Assembly: GCA_037043015.1 (NCBI GenBank)
Contig: CM073322.1
Coordinates: 7,699,601 to 7,763,600 of the forward strand
Reading direction: 5' to 3'
Origin: Bryum argenteum
Taxonomy: Eukaryota; Streptophyta; Bryopsida; Bryales; Bryaceae
DNA: 64,000 bases
Made by a program: the position numbers and the translations under genes. Shown here in pieces: positions 10,259-22,439 of the stretch. Under the pieces are notes generated by a model. The model was given only the letters and a program-made list of their open reading frames with translations, did not search any database and was not told where the DNA came from. Within the stretch, counting starts at the first letter, position 1. The number at the start of each line of letters is the position of its first letter.

Positions 10259-12359
10259 CGTTCACCAACCCACAACTAATTCCTCTCCTCTCCCCTGCTC
10301 TGCTCTACACCAACATTCCAAACCTCAAACATTCACCGACAGCTCCAAGCACCCTCATTGCGCAGGAGAATCGAGCAAGTGAGAGCGGGCGTGCAAAAGG
10401 CATGCATACACGGCAAGCGCGAGGGCTAATATTCGGGGATCGTAGGCTGCAGCAGCAGTAGCAGTAAGCATGGCAGGGAGGTGCAGTGCGCAGTGATGAA
10501 AGCGAGTTGCAGTAAAGGTGGTGGCAATTTGTGGGTCACGGTGCAGAGTCGGAGCGCATCAATACTAGACTAGGACTGGTTTCTGTTCTGTCGATGCTGC
10601 TGGCTGCTAGTTTACTACTGCTGCCTCGCTGTCTGTCGCCGTGCAGTTGGGGATTGGGATTGACAAGAAAGACTAACTAAGCTACTAAGCTACTAACTTA
10701 GCTCTCTTACCATACCATTATCATAGCCTACCACGCAATGGAAAGGAAAGGAAAGGAAAGCTTTTGGCTTTGGGCTTCCTTGGCAGCCACCTTGCTTGCA
10801 TCATGGCGGGGCATGGAACGACGACGGTTCCGTTCTGGAATTGGCGTGGAGGTAGAATGGTGTCGGATGTCGGTTCCGGGCGGAATGGTTCCGGCGCCCA
10901 CCCTTCCCTCTTCCCCCGCCCGTCCTCCCCCACTCCAGTCCTAGCTCTTTCCGTTAAGCTCTTCTTTATCGTCCCTTTCTTTTTCTTTCTCTTTACCGTT
11001 CCGTTAGCTCGTCTTTTCCCTTTCACCTGCACCTGCTCAAATTTTTTATTTGTTTTGTGGGCTGCACTCCGGTTTGTCTATTTGCTTCTTACCCTAAAAA
11101 TTCTCGCCTAGAAAATCCTTCATGACATTCTTCTGCACTTTAAACACGTCACCATTTGCTACAATGGAGGCTATGCTACGTTGTTGTTTCCTACACTACT
11201 GTTGTTATATCTTGTGAGCATGTTATCAAGGGTAGTAGGGGCTAATGCTCTTCTTCTTGTTGAACCTTGAGTACATAATGTTGTTTTGGTCAAAATGTAA
11301 CTTTTGTATTTTTTTTCATATTGTGCTTTTAACCCCTAAAGGAGAGAAGCCCATATAGGGTCGATCTTACTTAGGATATTATGTTGTTTTTTGTTGTTCA
11401 AAAACTGAAACTTTGGCCTAATGTATCTCAAGATATGTATTGTGAAATTTGAATAAAATTTCATTCACGAATTTAGATGTGACCGTTTGTTGAGCTTCTC
11501 CTTTCGGGATTAATGAGTGACAACTATGAAGATAAGGTCTTAGGCTCAAATTGTATCTTCTTGCATTATTTTTTATTATTTATTTACTTATCTTTTTTTA
11601 AATAACTGTTAGTAAAAGTATGTTCAGTATTGATCAATATGTTCTCTGCGATTCAAATGGGGTCATTGGGGTCATTGACTATGCAAAACTTGTACTATCA
11701 ATTACAATTTTAATTAATCCAAGAATGTACTTATCATGGAAGTGCCTCATACTAATTCTAGTGCATCTAAATTTTTTTTTCTAATTCGTGAAAACATACC
11801 CAGGTGATTTAGAGTTTGGAAAGAGAGACTGATTTGTGTAGAGATGCGGTTTTAATGAGATGGATAAGATACCTTCATTAAAAGGGGAGGTTAAAATTTC
11901 ACATGCAGTAATTGACATGATTTTGGTTGCTACTTTACATGATTATGATTACCACGAGGAATTTTGATTCCCATGCAAAAAGTGAGGGTACTGACAAATT
12001 GTCTGCAGAAAAAACAGTTCCACACCAGTGCATTCATGAAACGTACTCCAAAGTGTCCATGCTCTAAAAATACCCACCTTCTTACATGCTTACAAGTGGA
12101 AATTGGATGATTCAATTACCTTGTTGGTTAATGCTACTTTTATTTCATCTTTCAAATTATTTTTAGGCACAAATAGAGGATTAACTTTTCCAGCAAGAGA
12201 AAAATACAAGGGTTAAGCAACCCTTGTATTTTCCTCTTGCAGTAAAAAAAAACACCCCATCTTGTTCAAGCCAAAGTTAGTTGCTCAAAAAAGTATGGTC
12301 AGTAATTACTAATTACTAATTAGTGAAAATAGAACTATTAACTTTACAATACTTCTTCA
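10259..12359. other. Intergenic: probable 5' region of the minus-strand gene, then AT-rich spacer
   Basis: The first ~450 bases upstream of the 972-codon gene are C/T-rich and probably include its leader and promoter. At 10738-10758 there is a short GGAAA microsatellite. From about 11100 the DNA turns AT-rich. At 11329-11360 a single sequence (TTAACCCCTAAAGGAG) resembles the 67-bp repeat unit found further along. No gene was recognised. Confidence 0.4.
12193..12240. repeat. 22-bp inverted repeat with 4-base loop
   Basis: GCAAGAGAAAAATACAAGGG at 12193 pairs with the reverse complement ending at 12240, leaving a 4-base loop (AAGC, 12215-12218). The arms are 22 bp and differ at one position. 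It could be a very short foldback element or cruciform. It lies in non-coding DNA and shows no following T-run, so a terminator role is not suggested. Confidence 0.7.
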
Positions 12360-14478
12360 TTTATGAGCTTCAAAAATAGTTGATTGAACCCCAAATGGAG
12401 AAGGTTACTAGTGGCCTTGTTTCACGGCATATCTCAAATTCGAATGGTTGACTTAATCCATGATGAGAAGCCCGACAGTCGGCTTCTTTTCATGTCATCT
12501 AAAAGTCAATTGGTTGATTTAACTCCTATAGAGAAGATCAACAATGACCTTTTTTTGCAGCATATTTCATATTCATATGGTTGATTTTAGGAGTTAAATT
12601 AACCCCTAAAAGAGAAGATTATCCATGATCTCCTTTTAGAGCATATTTGATATTCGAATGGTTCATTTAACTCCTAGTGAGGACCTCAACAGTGACCTTT
12701 TTTTCACGTCACAAGTCGCCTTCATTTATGCCATATATCAAATTCAAATTGTTGATTTTACCCCAATGGAGAAGGTCAACATTGGCCTCCTTTTATGTCA
12801 TATTAAATATCAAGTGGTTGATTTAACTCCTAATGGAAAAAGTCACCAATGGCCTCCTTTCACAACATATTTTGAATTCAAATGGTTGATTTAACCCCTA
12901 TTAAGAAGGTCAACAATGGCCTTCTTTCTTCCTTGCACGACATATTTCAAATTCGAATGGTTGATTTAACCCAAATGGAGAAGGTCAACATTCGCCTCCT
13001 TTCATGTCATTTCTAAAATTCAAGTGGTTGACTTAATCCCAGATGGAGCATGTCAACAGTGGCCAGTGGCCTCCTTTCACAACATATCGCAAATTTGAAT
13101 GGTTGATTTAACACCGATAGAGAAAGTCAAGGTCAAGAGGGGCCTCTTTTTATGTCATATCTAAAATTCAAGAGATTAATTTAACCCCTAATGGAGAAGG
13201 TCAACACTCGCGTCCTTTCACACTCCTTTCACAGCCTATTTCAAATTCAAATGGTTGATTTGACTCGATGGAGAAGGTCAACACTAGCCTCCTTCATGTC
13301 ATATTTAAAAATAAAGTGGTTGATTTAAGCCTTGATAGAGGAGCAGGTCAACTGTCGGTTACTTTCACACAACATAACTCAATTTCAAATGGTTGATTTG
13401 ACCTTGATAGAGAAGGTGAACATTAACCTCCTTTTAAATCATCTAAAAATCACCCTGATGGAGAAGGTCAAAGTGGCCTCTTTTCACACTCTTTTCACAA
13501 CATATCTCAAATTCAAATGGTTGATTTGACCCCGATGGAGAAGGTCAACACTAGCCTCCTTCATGTCATATTTAAAAATCAAGTGGTTGATATAAGCCTT
13601 GATGGAGAAGCACGTCAACAATCAGCTACTTTCACAACATATCTCATAATTGAAATGGTTCATTTAACCCTGAAGGGGAAGGTCAACAGACATATCTCAT
13701 AACTAAAATAGTTCATTTAATCCTAAGGTAGAAGGTCAACACTCGCCTCTTTTTATGTTAATTTCAAATTCAAATGGTTGATTTGACTTTTATGGAGAAA
13801 GTCAAGGGTGGCCTCCTTTTATGTCATATCTAAAAATCAAGGGGTTGATTTCACCCTTGATAGAGAAGGTAGAGTGGCCTCCTTTCACATTCTTTTCACG
13901 GCATATTTCAAATTCAAATGGTTGACATGGCCCCAATGGAGAAAGTCAATACTAGCCTCCTTCATGTCATATTTAAAAATCAAGTGATTAATTTAAGCCA
14001 TCAGGGAGGACCTCGTCAACAATTTGCTACTTTTGTGGCATATCTCATAATTCAAATGTCAACACTGGCCTCCTTTTATGTCATATCTCAATTCAAATGA
14101 TTGATTGTACCCCGATGGAGAGGGTCAACAGTGCCTCCTTTCATGTCATATTGCAAATTCAAACAATTGATTGTAAACTGATGGAGAGGGTCAACAGTGC
14201 CTCCTTTCATGTCATATCGCAAATTCAAATGTTTAATTGTAAATCGATGGAGAGGGTCGACCGTGCCTCCTTTCATGTCATATTATAAATTCAAATAATT
14301 AATTGTAAACCAATGGAGAGGGTCAACAGTGAGTCCTTTCATGTCATATCGCAAATTCAAATTATTGATTGTACCTCGATGGAGAGGGTATACAGTGCCT
14401 CCTTTCATACCATATCTTGGAATGGTTGATTTAACCTCCTAAAAGAAGGTCAACAACGACCTCCTTTCACACCATAAT
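12360..14478. repeat. ~67-bp minisatellite array
   Basis: About thirty degenerate copies of a 65-70-bp unit whose core reads ATGGTTGATTTAACCCC, GATGGAGAAGGTCAACA, GGCCTCCTTTCATGTCATAT and CAAATTCAA. Copies differ by substitutions and small indels; a sub-block at about 14100-14400 carries a homogeneous variant (GAGAGGGTCAACAGTGCCTCC). Short open frames here only reflect the repeat. The array is interrupted at 14478 by the transposon at 14479-20520 and resumes briefly at 20521. Confidence 0.85.
14471..14478. repeat. Target-site duplication, left copy
   Basis: ACCATAAT directly precedes the left inverted terminus and is repeated exactly at 20521-20528 directly after the right terminus. An 8-bp duplication fits hAT, P, Merlin or Zisupton-type integration. 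Confidence 0.85.
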
Positions 14479-14492
14479 CTCGGGGGGTGCAC
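14479..14492 (+). repeat. Left terminal inverted repeat
   Basis: CTCGGGGGGTGCAC; an exact inverted match lies at 20507-20520. Beyond these 14 bases the two ends share only loose similarity, including short CATGTGCATG / ACATGTAC-type palindromes that might be protein-binding sites. Confidence 0.9.
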
Positions 14493-14721
14493 CTTTCATT
14501 AAAACCTAGAATCATGTGCATGCGCAGCCTACTTTTAAAACCCCCTATATACAATTTTTTCTTTGTGAAATGAAGTAATATACATACAATCACAACAATA
14601 AATATACAAGTGATAATATGTATACACAGAAAAAAATCCTTTCATATATAGTCATTAACATAAGCATACAAATATATTTCTGCACAAAAATCAACCCTTA
14701 GAATATGTATAAGAAAATATT

Positions 14722-17700
14722 TTAACTTTCACGAACAAAGTCGTTGAAAACTTTTTCATCACCCGAATGTAACTCGTAAACATTTAATTCAACAATATAT
14801 GTCATTGTAGCCAATGCAATTATTGTCTCTAAGTCTACCATCAAATGATCAGTAAGATCATATGTCCACTTGTTGTTAGTCCCTTTTTGATACCAACATA
14901 AACCAATCTCCACATTTGATGAACGGTCCATCAGGTCAATTGGATTCCTATACTCCACCCAACGATTACCAAACTTTCTCCGCATCCTATAAACCCTTCC
15001 AAGAAACCAAACCTTCACTTGAGTAGATTTTTTTGGCCTCCCTCGTTTTTTCACAGTATTAGCTTCACATGTGTTCAAAAAACACACACCACAGTCACAA
15101 CCAAGCTTTAGCAAAGTATCATGGCTTCCGGGACTAAGGAGTTTAGGCTTCATATACAATATGCCAGCCTTGATTCGAGTCAACCGATCTTTAGACAAAG
15201 AAGGATTGCCATTCAATTCACTAACAAGTGTAATTTTAAAAATTCTAAACTCCTCAACCTCTATGCAAGCATCTTTGCATGAATTTGAATTGCCTTTTTC
15301 AATACCACAATTCCCCTTTTCACCACATTATGTTATAGAATCATCACGCAATATGTGATCATAATGACATTCATCTTCCTCCATACTTCCAAACAAATGA
15401 GCTTCAATTATTTTTTTCATGTATCCATGGTTCTACCCACCAACTACCATCTCTCACAACATCAGGTTTCATACCCAATTCAGCACACATTTCTTGAGCC
15501 TCTTGAAATCCCAACTTCAAAGCTAAGAGAATGAGATCGTCATTTTCCACACAAGAATAATCTCCCAAATCAGTAGCTCCTAATGTAGAATTCTTCTCCA
15601 ACTCAGACCATATGTGAGTTTGTTTCTTCTGAGCTCTTCCAAAACGTGGACCACTAGAATCACCCTCAAACTCTGCAATGCGTGCTAATGCTCCTGCACT
15701 TTCAACAAGGTCAATCCCATCATAGCTCCTCTCGTTTGAAATCATAACACCAACTTTACTCAAAAAAAATTCACAAACATCGGATCCAAGCAAGCCAAAT
15801 GGAACTTCTAAGTGGTTGTACTTATCTTTGAACAATTTGATAAGCAACACAATATAATGGCACGAAATCTGCATATCTAAATAAGCTTGACGACTAATAA
15901 AATTTGTCTTCAAAGAATAAGTGTGTGTTCCCGAATGCAACCATAGTTTCCACAAATGGAGAAAAAATGATACTTTTGATGCAGCTTTACATCTATCAAA
16001 CAAAAACAAGTGAGTAGAAAGAAAGATATCTACATACTTAGGTAGATACAACCTTTAAGTAGTATTGTGTACCCTTTGTCCTCTCCTTTTGATATTGTGC
16101 TCCTTCTCGAAGTTCCAATAAACAATTTTGAACTTTTGGGGATGCAAGGCGTTGAACGGCAGTCCACTTCTGTCGGTCCTCTCTCTTAATGTCTCCTTCC
16201 TGCAACCCATGCTGATCAACAGAAAAAGAAGCATATACAAGATAGATGTGGTTAAAGGATGCATGTTCGTTGCCTAAAATCAAATGACGTGTAGGTGAGT
16301 CTAAGGGATTTACAAGCTTCTTCCCATTGTGCACAAAGTCTTGATTGTGTAAACCATAAGCATTGGAATTTCCTAACACCTTGGCATTAAATAACCATCC
16401 ATCCTATGGAATTTTAAACCTAATACCATTAGTTGCCCCATAATCCTTAAGCATCAGCTTTCTCCTACGAGCATCTCCATCTGATGCATGACCTATCAAG
16501 GGACCAACAACTTTCAACAAATGAATAGACCACAATGCCCTTACCATTTCCCGTTGTTTACGAACAAACACAACATCAAAACGGTTGCAAGTAAGTTGAA
16601 TTAGTATCACTAACCTAGGCAATCTAGGATGCAAAGGATTCACTATCAACACTCGGGCATAATGAGCTCTAACATTCAATTTAAACGCTTGCACAATATT
16701 TTCATATCCCTCAAATTCAGACCCTACATTCACAACAAAATTAGAGACACAATGATGATTTTCAGCAACACCACAAAATCCAACCAAACTATTATCCCTA
16801 GCTATCCATCTCACAGCCTTTTTAACAACGGTTTCATCTTCAAGCCACCATAGAAGGTACCTTTCAAAGGGGGATATTTGCCATTTCCATACCAGACTTG
16901 TACACACCCGCAATGTGGCTGAAAACTTCTTCACATTCTCCAACTTTGTATTTCAATCCATTTCGAAGTCCTCGCTTGGTGGTATCCAAAGAGGGACCAG
17001 CCATGTTAAGTGACAAGAAATGATGGAGTCTAGGACCACCCCATAATTTGATGGTCTCAAACATTGCTTTGGTTGTCTTGTTGTATCTTTTTGCCTTATC
17101 ATCCTTTCCTATATTCTTGCCAGTAAGAAAATCCCATAACGACTCCTTACCTTCAAACTTACCATGGTTATGTGCCACAATGATATTGTAACAAAAAGCT
17201 TTCATTTCACCTCTACCATGATATTCAGCTGAAGATTCACGCAATGATCTGACCTTCACAGAAAGAGTTGCAACTCGAACTCTTGCTTGCCACAAATTAG
17301 ACCGTAAAGACCTAGCTTTTTTCTGAGAGGATTGAGCAAGTTTAATAATTTCAAGCCTACCATAATATCCCAACCGGACACCTTTGCTGAAATTTCGTTT
17401 ACCTCTTTGAGTCTTGTTCTTTTTAGAACGATAAACCCTCATTCTAAAATTGTTTCAGTAGGGATTGAAGAACATTTAGAGCATCGAAGTTCAACAAAAC
17501 CTTCACCTCTACTCAAAGAAACGCGAGCACAATTTATATGACGAAAAGTCCCATTGATAACATATACATTGCTACCATTTTGAATTTGAGCACGAGTAAA
17601 AGGTTCAGCATACCAGTTCTTTCCTTTCTTAAGGTCGTTCAAGAATGGTTTTAAATGAATTGTCGCACCATTATAGTCCCAACTGTCATCCCACAAACCC

Positions 17701-18906
17701 CAACACATGGACAAGAGATGGGAATATTTGTTTGATTGCTATAAAGCATCAACCCTATCATTAGTAGAAGAGTCATCAACACTTGGAACACTTACATTCA
17801 CCAAAAATGAACTTAAATCTTTTTGCCTAGGATCCTTTGATGATGAAGATTTAGAAGGACAACCTTTAGGTTTGGAATCTGATTTGGTAGAGCAACCACT
17901 AGAGATGTCTGAGACTGCATCATGATGGGACTTTCCAATGACATGCTCACGCAAGTTAACCTCTAAAGATCCAGTTTTTGGAAACAAATTCATCCACTTG
18001 TTATCAAAAGTACAACAAATTTTCACTGCCCCAAGTCTAGAATAATTGCCGATAGTGGCATCAACAAGTTCAAATTTACTTGTAGAAAACTCAACTTCAA
18101 AGAGTTTAATTCTTTGAAGTGCTTCTTCAACCCTAGACTTGTTCTCAGCCAAGGTTCCTTCGTTGTCATTTTTATAATCTGTTTTTGCATGCTCTAACTC
18201 TCTAAGTTCTTTAGCAACCCGTGTCTAACTTCGTAATTCTTCAAATGTCCATCAAAATTTATGTGTGACCGTAAATAGTTAGCACACGCATCCCTCAGCT
18301 TGTTGCTACCTGATCGATGATATTTTCATGACATTCATGACAGAAAAGATGGAAAAATACATTTTTTCCTTGATCCCTTGTTTCCAATTCCAAAGCATCA
18401 TGTCGCCCAAGTTTCTTAATTTTCCTTTTTGTATTGAGAATCTCACGATGCCACTTCTGAACATCTTTAGCCGATGCCAACTTACTGTATAAACGACTTC
18501 CATGTCCAAGTACAACCCCATCAAGCTTTGGATTGATCACCTCAATTGAAGGTTCTTCAATTGGTTGGTTATTAATGTTATCATTTAACCTATTTACACA
18601 ATCATCACCCTCTGAGGATGTAGTGGATGCCATTGATGACATTAGACGCTTGCTTATACCTCCATCTGGAGTAACTATCAATCGGATGCGGACAACATCC
18701 CCTTTTATTTTCATCTTCTGTTTAGATGAAAAAACACTCCCTCCAATGCTCAACATCTAAAATTCAGATGTGGTAATTTCATCCTCTTTGATTGCCAACC
18801 TTACATCACTGTAAGTGGCACCCAAAGAAGAGAAGACAAAACCCAATTGGGTATGTTCGTCATCACAATTTACAAAAACCACCCTCACTTCTAACTTTTC
18901 ACCCAT
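14722..18906 (-). pseudogene. Decayed transposase-like gene of the 6-kb element
   Basis: Coding-like segments run in order on the minus strand: 18906-18757, 18756-18295, 18152-17739, 17714-17439, 17442-16864, 16943-16404, 16379-16038, 16051-15404 and 15216-14722. The first 49 codons (starting MGEKLEVRVVFVNCDDEHTQ) end in a TAG directly followed in frame by the next segment, so at least one nonsense mutation is present. Other junctions are frameshifts or unresolved introns (a CAG|GTAGCA donor lies at 18311). Features in order: a coiled-coil region, a Cys-pair motif (ELRCSKCSSIP), an acidic motif DETVVKKAVRWIARDN, SDGDARRRKLMLKDY, a GLHNQDFVHNGKKL block, GSDVCEFFLSKVG, and a C-terminal AT-hook (VKKRGRPKKS). 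The conserved acidic residues suggest a DDE/D nuclease. I cannot name the family. Confidence 0.65.
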
Positions 18907-20506
18907 TGCTCTAAATGATAGAGATGTTTAGTTTTTGTACTAGAAAATGAAGGTCTTTTAAAGTTACCTCTTCCAATATCTATCAGAGCTCCGTATGGCT
19001 TTACTGTTTGCACGGTTCCCTCCCCACCTGAACCACTTCTGCATGAAGTCCGATCATGAATGTAAGCTTAATTCTCCTCTATTTGACCTCAGCAAATTAT
19101 GGAAAAAGAATTCTCTTGCATGAGTTTTTTAAGAGCAACCAACTCGCAGTCACAAACATCTATCTTAAATTCTTGACGAATCGTAAGATTGCTTATCCAA
19201 TCTTAACTCCAAAATTCACTAGAATTTTGAGTACTAACAAAAGCGATAAAATCTAAATGATTGAATCATCTAAAAGAATTGAATGTATTATTGTTCAATG
19301 TACCTGTATGTCGTAGTACATCCTCAATTCTTCAAGACCCCTTGCACCCTGTGAAGTAGCAAGAATCTGCACGTTCCAACACAACCAGCTCTTGTACTTT
19401 CGAATCTGAGTGGTGCAGCTTTGGCACGAGTGCTTCTATGTCCGCACCATGCAGGTAAGCAACTATGGCTTCACCCGCTCAACGCCTGCAACACCATGCA
19501 TCAACAATAATATAAGACCAACTGTCATCCAATCTAATATAAACAACAAGAACCCCACACTCTTATGCAATCAGTTCCGGAGAAGGAAACGCCATTTCTG
19601 ACCCTTAACAATTCACGTACAACTAACTTTGTTTGGCAACCCAAACCACTGATAAATAAAGAATGGAGACCATAGAAGAATTAGTGCAATGTTGTTCGTG
19701 GTTGCAGATATTGATAGCTAAAACGCTGACAACAAATGCTAAGGCTAAGATTCTCACTCTACCCTAGCGCTTAAAACCTCATAACTCCACAACCCTAAAC
19801 CCTAAAATCACCATACTTAGATTTTGGAGGCAGTTGAATACACAATGCTCTACAAAATGTTGCACTAATATTAAAATTGCATTTGACCTAATCTTATTGA
19901 TATAGCCATATGACAGAGAAACAAGAGAAACGAAGAGTGACGAAGAGAAAAAAAGTCATACGACAGAGAAACAAAAGAAACATACCAAGGAGAAACAAGT
20001 GAAACGAAGAGAAACAAAGCCATACTTGAACTATTGAAGCCAAATTAAAGCCACAAAGCCTTGGAACGTTGAGAAAGCACAATGAACACATAACAAGCAA
20101 CGAGCAAGCGCCTACGCAAGCGGGACAGCGGCGGCCAACCACAACATAAAACAAAAATATCAGCGAGCGCTCAGGCAAGTCGAAGCGGCGACCGACTACA
20201 AGAAAATGAGTGAGCTCAACGATTTGTCCTAAAACCCTAATACTTCCTTTTAGCCTGATATTACCGTGATGCAAGTACATTGCTATCTAAAATCATTCAT
20301 CCTAGTTTCATCCAATATGACAACTTACCCTATGTAGAATGGTAACGCTACCATACAAGTACAATCGTTGTATACTTCTTAGAGGCCTTTCATATATGCA
20401 CGTAGGTACAAGATATAATATGTATACCATATGTATATGTAACACGGCAAGGTTCTAATCAATACCCCTCCTGTGCACTCACGTGTACTCGTACATGTTT
20501 ACTACA
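18907..20506. other. Upstream non-coding part of the 6-kb element
   Basis: AT-rich with no convincing gene. A hydrophobic 128-codon frame at 19894-20280 (-) overlaps purine-rich repeats and looks accidental. At about 19790-19805 there is a short CCCTAAACCCTAAAA stretch that is too short to be a telomere remnant. This region probably holds the promoter of the minus-strand transposase-like gene. Confidence 0.45.
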
Positions 20507-20520
20507 GTGCACCCCCCGAG
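20507..20520 (-). repeat. Right terminal inverted repeat
   Basis: GTGCACCCCCCGAG, the exact reverse complement of 14479-14492. Confidence 0.9.
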
Positions 20521-20625
20521 ACCATAATCTGAAATTCAAATGACAGGTTCGAGACCTAAAGAAAATAACCTCTTTTCACGCAATATATTCGAATGGTTGT
20601 TTAAACGCGGAGAGGGAGATCTACC
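20521..20625. repeat. Right target duplication and resumed minisatellite
   Basis: ACCATAAT (20521-20528) repeats the left flank, and the following ~95 bases (AAATTCAAATG, CCTCTTTTCACGCA, ATTCGAATGGTTG) are about one and a half degenerate units of the 67-bp array. This confirms that the transposon split the array. Confidence 0.7.
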
Positions 20626-20932
20626 GCAAATTAGAAAGCCATGAGTTATAAAAGTCTAACTGAGCAAGATTGACAAGAATGCACTTTTCAATGTTGTATG
20701 CTTCTCCACATCTCTTTTACATTTATATTCTTGGAGCTCTCTCCATGCTCCCATTCCTACTTGGACTGTTATTTTCCAAGTGTAGAGAATAGCAACATCC
20801 AACTAAAAAATACCCAATCCTAAATCATGCTTGTGATGCTGACAACAAAATTACCAAAGAAGAGCTTAGCAAATAACATACCATGGGGTCTTTGAATCTG
20901 CATAAGAGGAAATTGCTTCCTATTCTCCTCCG

Positions 20933-21715
20933 TCATCTTGGGCTAACCTTTCTTGGTCGTGGAACTCCAAAGTAACCATACAAAATCAAGTTCCATGTCT
21001 TTAATTTGGGAGGCACACCAACAACTTCTCTAAGATTGCTAAGCTTTGTCCAATCAGGTGCTACGATTGAACATCTATAAAGTGCATGGCACGCAATCTG
21101 CAAAGTATTATTGCCAGATAGACAAGAGAGGGCTTTCATCTGTTCCTTGGGAGTTCTATGAGGGAGCGCCACCCATGCACTAGAATCCCTTCTACAATTA
21201 TGAGCCAAACCATGTAACATTTTTTTCTTGAAATCCAATGGTGCGATAAATGAGTAAAAAACTGCTTGCATTGTGTAATTGAATAGCCAAGCTCCACCAA
21301 ATGTGTTTCAAACCAAAGAGGTTTGCTTTCATTCCTCAAGTTTATACAGTTGCTCCTCTTCGTTGTGTAATCAAAGAAGTGGGTTTTAGCATGTTGCCTC
21401 CATTCCCATTCTTTTGGATCAAAACTCAAATCTCGAATACTACCTCATACCCGCAAAAGGTACACGGATAGCATGGCCTCCTGAAGTGCGCCCGTCAAAA
21501 ACCAAAAGAAGAGATGGAGACAAGCAATTGAGCTTATCCGATCCATGATTTCCTCCAAATTTATAATCCAATTCATTGTTCACTAGTTTGTCCAGCATAC
21601 AAAACTTTTGGAGTGCTATAATTGTCCCAGAATAAACCAGCCAAGGACCACACTCTAATGGAGTCGGTTGTATCAAGTCCAACTTTTGACATACTTTCCA
21701 AACTTCTGATGTCAA
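20933..21715 (-). pseudogene. Unrecognised decayed coding segments
   Basis: Three overlapping minus-strand frames (21715-21440, 21429-21136, 21271-20933) read as pieces of one protein of about 250 residues with a normal, non-repetitive composition. Phrases include WFETHLVELGYS, RKKCYMVWLIIVEG and CRRDSSAWVALPHRTPKEQ. The shifts between frames are either introns or frameshifts. The first piece is shared with the second copy of this region at 28410-28650, so it probably belongs to the Harbinger-like element next to it. No domain was recognised. Confidence 0.4.
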
Positions 21716-22439
21716 TTCACCGACCTGTTTTACATTCCATAAACATCATCTTGTTGTGACCACAAGACTAAGGTTCGTTGTTTTGTATGCGTACCTCATT
21801 CTTTATTACCTAACCAACGTTCCAAACACGTGATGCTTTGCATGGTATCAAAACCTTTGCATGTTATATTTGATGTGCTCTCATGCCTTTGAGCCTTCGA
21901 CAAATTCACAACATACTTGTTACATTTGTTGAGTTTTTGTACCTTACGCATACTTGCATGTTGTTTGTCATGATTTAAAATTGATTGAAGTCCGCTTATT
22001 TCAATTTGGTGTTCTTCATCGCCTCAGAATACTTTTTCACCTGAATGTGTGTTCTTACTCCAAAAGTCAATGTCAATTGGTCATGCTCACTTTTTTGGAG
22101 GGTCAATATATCACATTGTACTTCACATATACAATCATAATAGTTTTGCTGCTACAACCTCATACTTGTTTTTGCTACCTTACAGTCTTCTAACATACCT
22201 TGAGCGCTTATTCTTTGCATCCTTATGTTTAAATAACAAGATCTAGTAGAATTGGGCAAACATCTAACCAAACTCCTCCAATTATATAAGGTTAGCACAC
22301 CATCCTACACCTACAAATTTCATATCGCGTTAAAGACAATAGACTCAAAAAAATCAAATGTACGTCACATAAATATCAACTACTTGTCATTTCAGTTCAT
22401 TGTTTTATACCCACTATTGACTGCACTAATTAGTCGTGG

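Larger units (their letters stand above)
14479..20520 (-). mobile_element. 6,042-bp DNA transposon, unassigned superfamily (P-like features)
   Basis: The ends are a perfect 14-bp inverted repeat, CTCGGGGGGTGCAC at 14479-14492 and its reverse complement at 20507-20520, flanked by the exact 8-bp duplication ACCATAAT. On both sides the flanks are the 67-bp minisatellite, so this is an insertion into a tandem array. Inside is one decayed gene on the minus strand (14722-18906) and about 1.6 kb of AT-rich upstream DNA with purine-rich short repeats (19910-20040). The terminus matches no hAT (CAGGG), CACTA or piggyBac end that I know. The 8-bp duplication and the protein motifs suggest a P-like or undescribed superfamily. 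Confidence 0.85.

Noticed and set aside
11329..11360. TTAACCCCTAAAGG, resembling a piggyBac-type end
   Set aside because: No inverted partner with TTAA was found nearby, and the following bases match the 67-bp minisatellite unit (TTAACCCCTAATGGAGAAGG) better.
19788..19806. CCCTAAA-type telomere-like sequence
   Set aside because: Only about two units, imperfect; too short to be an interstitial telomere tract.
19894..20280. Hydrophobic 128-codon minus-strand frame inside the 6-kb element
   Set aside because: It is largely the complement of purine-rich short repeats, giving artificial Phe/Leu runs; it has no conserved features.
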